Source: Candidatus Omnitrophota bacterium (GTDB lineage: Bacteria; Omnitrophota; Gorgyraeia; Gygaellales; Profunditerraquicolaceae). From it: DNA of 8,780 nucleotides. Each line of letters starts with the position of its first letter. Positions within the stretch are counted from its first letter, which is position 1. The notes beneath the pieces are model-generated. The model saw only the letters and a program-made list of their open reading frames with translations. It had not been told where the DNA came from and did not search any database. The translations under genes were made by a program, and so were the position numbers. The DNA lies in contig JAHFFQ010000055.1 of NCBI GenBank assembly GCA_023247875.1, positions 1 through 8,780 on the forward strand, given 5' to 3'. Shown one piece after another: positions 7,742-8,780 of the stretch.

Positions 7742-8780
7742 ATGCCTGATCCGGCCAAGCGCTACTCCAACACAAAATATCTTTTAAGCGTCATCGCTGT
7801 TTTCTACTCCCTGGCCCTGATCCTGATTATTTTGGCTTCGAGGTTCTCCTGGGCCGTGGAATATTCTCTTACACACTTAAACCTGCCGCACTACTTATTA
7901 ACCGCCGTATTCCTCTTGGTCCTTTCAACCGTTTATTATTTGCTAATCTTACCGCTGAATTACTACGCCGGTTATTCATTGGAGCATGAATTTAATCTTT
8001 CTAAACAGAAGCTGGAAGATTGGTGGCTGGATCAGCTGAAGTCCGGGATCCTGGGTTATATAATCTCACTGATACTGGTCCTGGCTTTTTACTGGACCTT
8101 GGCCAGGTTCGGCGATTGGTGGTGGCTGGCTGTTTCCCTGTTCTGGGTGTTCTTCAGCGTGATCCTGGCGAAATTAACCCCGGTTTTGATCATCCCCTTA
8201 TTTTTTAAATACAAAAAATTAGATGACCCAGCCTTGCGCGAAAGGATCTTCAAGCTGGCCCAGGCAATGCGGGTGAAGCTGATGGATGTCTTTGAGATAG
8301 ATTTCAGCAAAAAGACATTAAAGGCAAATGCCGCTTTTACCGGCATAGGCAGGAGCAGGCGGGTTATTTTAGCGGATACCTTGAAAGACAAATACAGCCA
8401 TGGTGAGATCGAGGTGATCCTGGCGCATGAGTTTGCGCATTACCGGCTTAAGCATATAATTAAATTGATCTGCGTAAATTCCCTGGTAACCCTGGGATTG
8501 TTTTTTCTTATTTTTAAAACCAGCGGATATGCCCTGGGTTTTTTCAAATTGAAGTCCCTGGCGCAGTTAGCCGGCCTGCCGCTGGTATTCCTTTATTTTA
8601 TGATCTTCGGCGCGATAATGCAGCCTTTGGAAGCTTTTTTAAGCCGTCACTTTGAAAGGGAGGCGGATAAACTGGCTCTGGAAGTTACCGGCGCAAAAGA
8701 GGCATTTATATCCCTGATGGAAAAACTGGCCAGCCAAAACCTTGCCGATAGAAACCCTCATCCGATAGCTAAATTCCTGT
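7742..8780 (+). CDS. M48 family (Ste24/CAAX-type) membrane zinc metalloprotease, 3' truncated by window end
   Basis: This is an integral-membrane zinc metallopeptidase of subfamily M48A. The first 346 residues are present and the frame is open at the window edge. The family is usually about 410-420 residues, so some 65-75 are missing. The HExxH site is H229-E230-F-A-H233 (AHEFAHYRLKH). The third zinc ligand is probably E305 in SRHFEREAD (ExxAD pattern). KANAAFTGIGRSRRVILADTL (from K194) and NPHPIAKFL near the end are also Ste24-like. Hydrophobic segments lie near residues 13-33, 51-72, 103-120, 127-151, 240-258 and 275-295. The ATG at 7742 is 9 bases after the L27-like stop with no strong Shine-Dalgarno, so expression may depend on translation of that gene. 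In eukaryotes Ste24 cleaves prenylated CAAX proteins. The bacterial substrates are not established, and membrane-protein quality control is one possibility. Confidence 0.9.
   Translation, partial: MPDPAKRYSNTKYLLSVIAVFYSLALILIILASRFSWAVEYSLTHLNLPHYLLTAVFLLVLSTVYYLLILPLNYYAGYSLEHEFNLSKQKLEDWWLDQLKSGILGYIISLILVLAFYWTLARFGDWWWLAVSLFWVFFSVILAKLTPVLIIPLFFKYKKLDDPALRERIFKLAQAMRVKLMDVFEIDFSKKTLKANAAFTGIGRSRRVILADTLKDKYSHGEIEVILAHEFAHYRLKHIIKLICVNSLVTLGLFFLIFKTSGYALGFFKLKSLAQLAGLPLVFLYFMIFGAIMQPLEAFLSRHFEREADKLALEVTGAKEAFISLMEKLASQNLADRNPHPIAKFL

Noticed and set aside
8089..8391. 100-codon reverse-strand open frame, and a 62-codon forward frame at 8020-8208.
   Set aside because: Both fall within the M48 protease frame, which reads without interruption from 7742 to the window end with conserved motifs.

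Overview
This is a bacterial window with six protein-coding genes, all on the + strand and tightly packed. The largest gap is 91 bases, so no stretch over 300 bases lacks a gene. I see no tRNA, rRNA, CRISPR array, insertion sequence or attachment site, and no convincing intrinsic terminator. Bacterial origin is supported by the carA/carB gene pair, an L27-family ribosomal protein and sigma70-like promoters. Gene style is compatible with an uncultured lineage such as Omnitrophota or another PVC-type bacterium, but that is a weak impression and cannot be settled from the sequence.

Region 1 (1-4356) is a pyrimidine cluster: pyrG (CTP synthase), carA (glutaminase subunit of carbamoyl-phosphate synthetase) and a carB gene that encodes only the N-terminal half of the large subunit. 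pyrG and carA are 8 bases apart, and carA and carB overlap by 8 bases, so the three are probably cotranscribed from a promoter upstream of the window. The carB product stops at residue 553. That is the junction between the carboxyphosphate/oligomerization half and the carbamoyl-phosphate half of the E. coli enzyme, and the missing half is nowhere in this window. CarA would release ammonia for the CarB complex to make carbamoyl phosphate. PyrG acts at the far end of the pathway, converting UTP to CTP.

Region 2 (4357-5945) is a separately promoted gene for a DUF1846 (UPF0371) protein of unknown function. Its upstream region has a near-consensus promoter (TTTACA, 17 bases, TATAAT) and a perfect 17-base inverted repeat over the predicted transcription start, which looks like an operator.

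Region 3 (5946-7431) is a metallo-beta-lactamase/beta-CASP ribonuclease with its own AT-rich upstream region.

Region 4 (7432-8780) holds a short L27-like ribosomal protein gene with a strong Shine-Dalgarno sequence and an unusual N-terminus. Nine bases later comes an integral-membrane M48 (Ste24-type) zinc metalloprotease that runs off the end of the window.

The points most worth a second look are the domain-exact half CarB, the palindrome at the DUF1846 promoter and the non-canonical, stand-alone L27. I did not find convincing evidence of a wholly new multi-gene system.
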